Assembly (NCBI GenBank): GCA_007695035.1
Contig: REEO01000016.1
Span: 1-35,521, forward strand
DNA length: 35,521 bases
From: Saprospirales bacterium
GTDB lineage: Bacteria > Bacteroidota > Bacteroidia > Chitinophagales > Saprospiraceae
Direction of reading: 5' to 3'
The position numbers and the translations under genes are program-made. Within the stretch, counting starts at the first letter, position 1; the number at the start of each line of letters is the position of its first letter. Below, one piece after another: positions 32,234 through 35,521 of this stretch. The notes below the pieces were generated by a model. The model worked only from the letters and a program-made list of their open reading frames with translations, did no database searches and was not told where the DNA came from.

Positions 32234-33199
32234 ATGATATTGATAATAGCTGAAAGCAAAGAAGGTAAATTTAAGAAGAACGCATTTGAAATTGCCACAT
32301 TTGGCAGTCGCATAGCGCAGGAAACCGGAAGCGAATGTGCCGCTGTGGTGCTTGGTTCGCACGAAAATCCATCTGTCCTTGGAAAATATGGCGTCCCTAA
32401 GGTTTATCACGTAAATAACGATAAACTCGACAATTTTGACGATGTGGCCTACCGCGATGTGATTACTAAATTGGCCGATGAATTGAATGCAAAATTGGTG
32501 GTTCTTCCACATACCGCAGAAGGTAAAGGTCTGACAGGTAAGCTATCTGTGGCAATGGATGCAGGCTGCATAAGCGCTGTAAATGGATTTAAAGTGGTGG
32601 CCGGCGAGCTAAACTTCGTAAAACCGGTTTTTTCCGGTAAAGCATTTGCAACCTTCAAAGCAGGTGAGGGTAAATTAGTGGTTTCCCTGATTCCCAACTC
32701 CTTGCAAATCGGTGAGGCATCCGGTTATGAAGCCGAAGTAATAAGTAAGGAAATTGATTTTAGATCATCCGGTATTGAACTGGTGGAGAAAAATGTGGTA
32801 ACCGGTGAGGTGCCTCTGCCGGAAGCAGAGTTGGTCGTCTCCGCGGGTCGCGGCATGAAAGAGCCTTCAAACTGGGGTATTATCGAAGAACTGGCTGATA
32901 AACTCGGCGCAACCACCGCTTGCAGTCGCCCTGTTTCTGATTCGGGATGGAGGCCGCACCACGAGCATGTGGGCCAGACGGGAATTGCGATACGACCCAA
33001 TCTCTATATCGCAATCGGCATCAGCGGTGCAATCCAGCACCTGGCCGGGGTAAATAATTCTAAAGTAATTGTCGTTATCAATAAGGACCCAGAAGCGCCC
33101 TTTTTTAAAGCCGCCGATTACGGAGTCTGTGCGGATCTATTTGACGTGGTGCCTAGACTAACAGAAGCCATAGAGAAATTTAAGGCGGAGAACAATTAA
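32234..33199 (+). CDS. etfA: Electron transfer flavoprotein, alpha subunit
   Basis: EtfA holds the FAD of the ETF heterodimer. The C-terminal FAD-binding domain is complete (about residues 195-315): AGRGMKEPSNWGIIEELADKLGA, then CSRPVSDSGWRPHHEHVGQTG, then YIAIGISGAIQHLAGVNNSKVIVVINKDPEAPFF and YGVCADLFDVVPRL. The N-terminal domain (ILIIAESKEGKFKKNAFEIAT) is normal. At 321 aa it has the expected length. It is cotranscribed with etfB; the bifunctional nuclease gene follows after about 195 bp, an arrangement I recall from other Bacteroidota. Confidence 0.97.
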   Translation: MILIIAESKEGKFKKNAFEIATFGSRIAQETGSECAAVVLGSHENPSVLGKYGVPKVYHVNNDKLDNFDDVAYRDVITKLADELNAKLVVLPHTAEGKGLTGKLSVAMDAGCISAVNGFKVVAGELNFVKPVFSGKAFATFKAGEGKLVVSLIPNSLQIGEASGYEAEVISKEIDFRSSGIELVEKNVVTGEVPLPEAELVVSAGRGMKEPSNWGIIEELADKLGATTACSRPVSDSGWRPHHEHVGQTGIAIRPNLYIAIGISGAIQHLAGVNNSKVIVVINKDPEAPFFKAADYGVCADLFDVVPRLTEAIEKFKAENN

Positions 33200-33393
33200 T
33201 ATGAACCCGGGGAAGCATCCCAATCTGATAGCTGTCTGCCCAACATAAACCAGGGTAAAGACGTTATTTTGTTTGGTTACTTCTTCTAAATGACCCGTTT
33301 TTGAATAGGGAAAACCATCAATTGTTGGTTTGTTTTAGGTCAATTGGGTATTAGCAGCATTTTTTGACAGCTCAAAATTCAGAATCTGAATTT

Positions 33394-34017
33394 ATGAAAA
33401 AATTAGAATTGGATATAGTCGCATTGTCACACAGTTTGAGTCAGTCTCACAACTATGCCGTAGTGCTTGGGGAACGGGATGGAAAGCGAAGATTGCCCAT
33501 TGTCATTGGGTCATTTGAGGCTCAGGCGATCGCCGTTGCCATGGAGCGTATGACGCCCAACAGACCGCTGACTCACGACCTGTTTAAAAATACCCTGGAC
33601 ACTTTTGATATTGTACTTCGAGAAGTAATCATCAACAAACTCTATGACGGTATATTTTACGCTCGCCTCGTTTGTGAAAAAGGGGGTGAGGTCTTTGAAA
33701 TCGATTCCCGTACCAGCGATTCCATTGCAATGGCAGTGCGATTCAACTGCCCCATTTACACCTACGATTTTATTCTGGATGCTGCGGGTATTACCTACGA
33801 TGAGTCCGAAGAAGCGGAGGGAGCTGATGCACCACAAGAAAAGTCTAAAGACAAAGGTTCGCAAAAGAAAAAGGTCAAACTCGGAGGCGACTCTCTGGAA
33901 AATGTCTCCACGGCTCAACTCAAAACTATGCTGGACGACACCCTGAAGGAAGAAAATTATGAGCATGCAGCCAAAATACGGGACGAACTCAACAGGCGCA
34001 AACAGACGGATTCCTGA
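33394..34017 (+). CDS. Bifunctional nuclease (BFN/DUF151) domain protein with C-terminal UvrB/UvrC motif
   Basis: The 207-aa protein carries the BFN domain over about residues 1-135: LDIVALSHSLSQSHNYAVVL, GKRRLPIVIGSFEAQAIAVAME, RPLTHDLFKN, FEIDSRTSDSIAMAVRFNCPIY. The family is named from a plant protein with RNase and DNase activity; activity of bacterial members is less clear. A charged linker (about 145-170, KSKDKGSQKKKVK) leads to a UvrB/UvrC-type helical hairpin (172-204, QLKTMLDDTLKEENYEHAAKIRDELNRRK), known for protein-protein contacts in excision repair and in McsA/Clp regulators. A TTG at 33364 is in frame, but the ATG at 33394 (MKKLELDIVALS) is the usual family start. No promoter was recognised upstream. 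Confidence 0.93.
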   Translation: MKKLELDIVALSHSLSQSHNYAVVLGERDGKRRLPIVIGSFEAQAIAVAMERMTPNRPLTHDLFKNTLDTFDIVLREVIINKLYDGIFYARLVCEKGGEVFEIDSRTSDSIAMAVRFNCPIYTYDFILDAAGITYDESEEAEGADAPQEKSKDKGSQKKKVKLGGDSLENVSTAQLKTMLDDTLKEENYEHAAKIRDELNRRKQTDS

Positions 34018-34111
34018 CTGTCCAAGGAGCTTTTTCTCATCATGTATCAATAAAGGTTAAGTAAACTTCTACTAATTAAGTGTCTGTTTAAGGGCTGTGA
34101 ACAAAAAGTTC

Positions 34112-35149
34112 CTAACTTAATAAATCAGCGGTGTTTAGTTGATTGATCACCTCGACACATTTCATTATCTCCTCTTTGTTAATATCCCGGTGGGTTACCA
34201 TTCTGACTGTTGAAGGCCCAAATGCCGAGCACAGAATGTCACTTTCCTTCATTTTTTGTAGAAAGTCATCCGCGGAGACGCCGTTTTTTAGGTCAAATAT
34301 CACAATGTTGGTGCGTCCTTCCCGGATGGAGGCCACCCAATCCCTGTTTTTCAAAGCCTCTTTTAAAAGGTCCGCCTTTTGGTGGTCTAGCTTGAGGTCC
34401 TCTATCTGATTTTGGAGTGCATAGATTCCCGCGGCTGCTAGAAAACCGGCCTGTCGCATTCCCCCTCCAAGGGCTTTGCGAATTCTTCTCGCCTGCTTAA
34501 TGTCCTTTTTGCTTCCAAGTAGAAGAGAACCGACCGGGGCGCCCAGTCCTTTTGAAAGGCAAATAGAAATGGTGTCAAAAAGCGGCCCGATCTCTTTGGT
34601 ATTCATTCCCTCTATAACCACTGCATTGAAGATACGCGCTCCGTCCAGATGCAGCCGCAACCCCTTTCTTCGACAGAATTCAGAAATGGCTGCCATCTCA
34701 TTCATGGTATAGTGTGTACCTCCCGCTTTGTTGCAGGTGTTCTCAATTACCACCAGGGAACTGCGCGGATACCAATCGGTCTCTGGTCTGATAGCCTGTT
34801 TTATGAGTTGAGGACTCAATAAGCCGTTTTCTCCCTCCACTAAATTGAGACCCACGCCGGAAATTCTCGCGTAGGAGGCGTTCTCGTAATGGTGAATATG
34901 AGAATTGACCTCGCAGATAATCTCATCCATAGGTTGGGTGGACAGATTTATGGCAATTTGATTGGTCATGGTGCCACTCGGACAAAATAGGGAGGCCTCC
35001 ATTCCAAAAATTTCCGCTACCAGGGACTCGAGTTTGTTGACCGTTGGATCCTGACCGAAAACATCGTCTCCCACTTTGGCCTCCATCATTGCTTCTAACA
35101 TTAGTAATCCGGGCTTAGTGACCGTGTCACTTATCAGATTTATAGCCAT
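34112..35149 (-). CDS. ltaE: Low-specificity L-threonine aldolase
   Basis: The 345-aa PLP enzyme splits L-threonine or allo-threonine into glycine and acetaldehyde. Characteristic blocks: NLISDTVTKPGLLMLEAM at the start, VGDDVFGQDPTVNKLE, ASLFCPSGTMTNQIAI, LHLDGARIFNAVV (PLP-binding Asp and Arg), and the Schiff-base Lys200 in SICLSKGLGAPVGSLLLG, followed by RRIRKALGGGMRQAGFLAAAG. The frame runs up to 35230, but family members begin at MAINLISDTVTKP, so the ATG at 35149 is chosen; the extra residues (LFNFITLQKIHIFTKK) look like translated leader. It is convergent with the nuclease gene and has no recognised promoter. Confidence 0.95.
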   Translation of the reverse strand: MAINLISDTVTKPGLLMLEAMMEAKVGDDVFGQDPTVNKLESLVAEIFGMEASLFCPSGTMTNQIAINLSTQPMDEIICEVNSHIHHYENASYARISGVGLNLVEGENGLLSPQLIKQAIRPETDWYPRSSLVVIENTCNKAGGTHYTMNEMAAISEFCRRKGLRLHLDGARIFNAVVIEGMNTKEIGPLFDTISICLSKGLGAPVGSLLLGSKKDIKQARRIRKALGGGMRQAGFLAAAGIYALQNQIEDLKLDHQKADLLKEALKNRDWVASIREGRTNIVIFDLKNGVSADDFLQKMKESDILCSAFGPSTVRMVTHRDINKEEIMKCVEVINQLNTADLLS

Positions 35150-35367
35150 TTCAATTTTTTTTGTAAAAATATGTATTTTTTGAAGAGTGATGAAATTGAA
35201 TAATAGCTTGGGGGAGTACAAGTAACCCATGGTGGCAGGCAGATTTTTTTTGCAATGAATACAAAATAAATGTAATGTTTTAATTGTTGAAAATGAATAT
35301 TTAAGTGTGATAGTTGATGTTACTTCATCTCTGTTAAAATATTTTTCGCATCAAAAATATTATTTCT

Positions 35368-35399
35368 CTTGGTAGTAAATGCGGGGAGTTATATCTTTG
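35368..35399 (+). promoter_or_regulatory. tRNA-Glu promoter
   Basis: CTTG (35368-35371), a 20-nt gap and TATCTTTG (35392-35399) match the -33 and -7 elements. Transcription would start near 35406, giving a 5' leader of about 43 nt before the tRNA. More tRNA genes may follow outside the window. Confidence 0.6.
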
Positions 35400-35448
35400 C
35401 CCTGCTTTTTGAAAAACGCTCCTAATGAGGGGCGCCAGCAATAATTCA

Positions 35449-35521
35449 GGCCCATTCGTCTAGTGGTTAGGACGCCAGGTTTTCATCCTGGAAACAGGGG
35501 TTCGATTCCCCTATGGGCTAC
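35449..35521 (+). tRNA. trnE: tRNA-Glu (anticodon UUC)
   Basis: The cloverleaf is complete to the discriminator base. The acceptor GGCCCAT (35449-35455) pairs with ATGGGCT (35513-35519), with a G-U first pair, and discriminator A is at 35520. The anticodon stem CCAGG/CCTGG (35475-35479 and 35487-35491) closes loop TTTTCAT with anticodon TTC at 35482-35484. The T arm is AGGGG/CCCCT around TTCGATT. The last base (C35521) may begin an encoded CCA cut by the window edge. Confidence 0.96.

Overview
The window comes from a member of the Bacteroidota. The evidence is three large exported proteins with type IX secretion (T9SS) sorting domains (two type A, one gliding-motility-associated CHU_C/type B), Bacteroidota-type promoters (TTG, about 20 nt, TAnnTTTG) repeated through the intergenic regions, little sign of strong Shine-Dalgarno sites, and a gene set (etfBA plus bifunctional nuclease, scpA, long RecQ with HRDC and C-terminal HTH) usual for that phylum. 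Giant PKD and Ig-like secreted proteins are common in the Saprospiria (Lewinella/Haliscomenobacter-like), but the assignment below phylum is a guess. No phage, transposase, integrase or CRISPR array is visible.

Layout. 1-4.6 kb: the 3' part of a peptidase S74 tail-fibre-like surface protein, scpA, a convergent stand-alone DUF5682 gene read from a TTG codon, and a small outer-membrane barrel candidate. 4.6-15.0 kb: two very large secreted proteins side by side, a reprolysin-like (M12B) metalloprotease with 11 PKD domains and an adhesin-like protein with a P-domain, 15 Ig-like repeats, a SprB repeat and a CHU_C end. 15.2-18.5 kb: recQ, a structured 750-bp non-coding stretch and a YkvA-like gene. 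18.7-24.4 kb: a T9SS-sorted subtilase diverging from a periplasmic TPR / PD40-propeller / double-SPOR protein. 24.5-27.9 kb: a leftward three-gene unit of acyl-CoA carboxylase beta subunit, THUMP RNA methyltransferase and hotdog thioesterase. 28.2-35.5 kb: Do/HtrA protease, a small membrane protein with dapF, a TPR protein, etfB-etfA, a bifunctional nuclease, threonine aldolase and tRNA-Glu(UUC).

How the genes fit together. The left two-thirds is dominated by the cell surface: secreted proteases, adhesin-like repeats and a wall-binding scaffold whose architecture resembles the T9SS protein PorE with SPOR domains in place of OmpA. The right third is housekeeping: fatty/branched-chain acyl-CoA metabolism (carboxylase, thioesterase, electron-transfer flavoprotein), lysine/peptidoglycan precursor synthesis (dapF), envelope quality control (HtrA) and RNA modification. 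I do not see a defence system or other self-contained novel system. The observations most worth follow-up are the stand-alone DUF5682 enzyme candidate, the PorE-like SPOR protein, the strict A-B PKD dyad array and the structured intergenic region near 17.9 kb. Motif positions and start codons were read directly from the sequence; family assignments are from memory of family signatures, without database searches.
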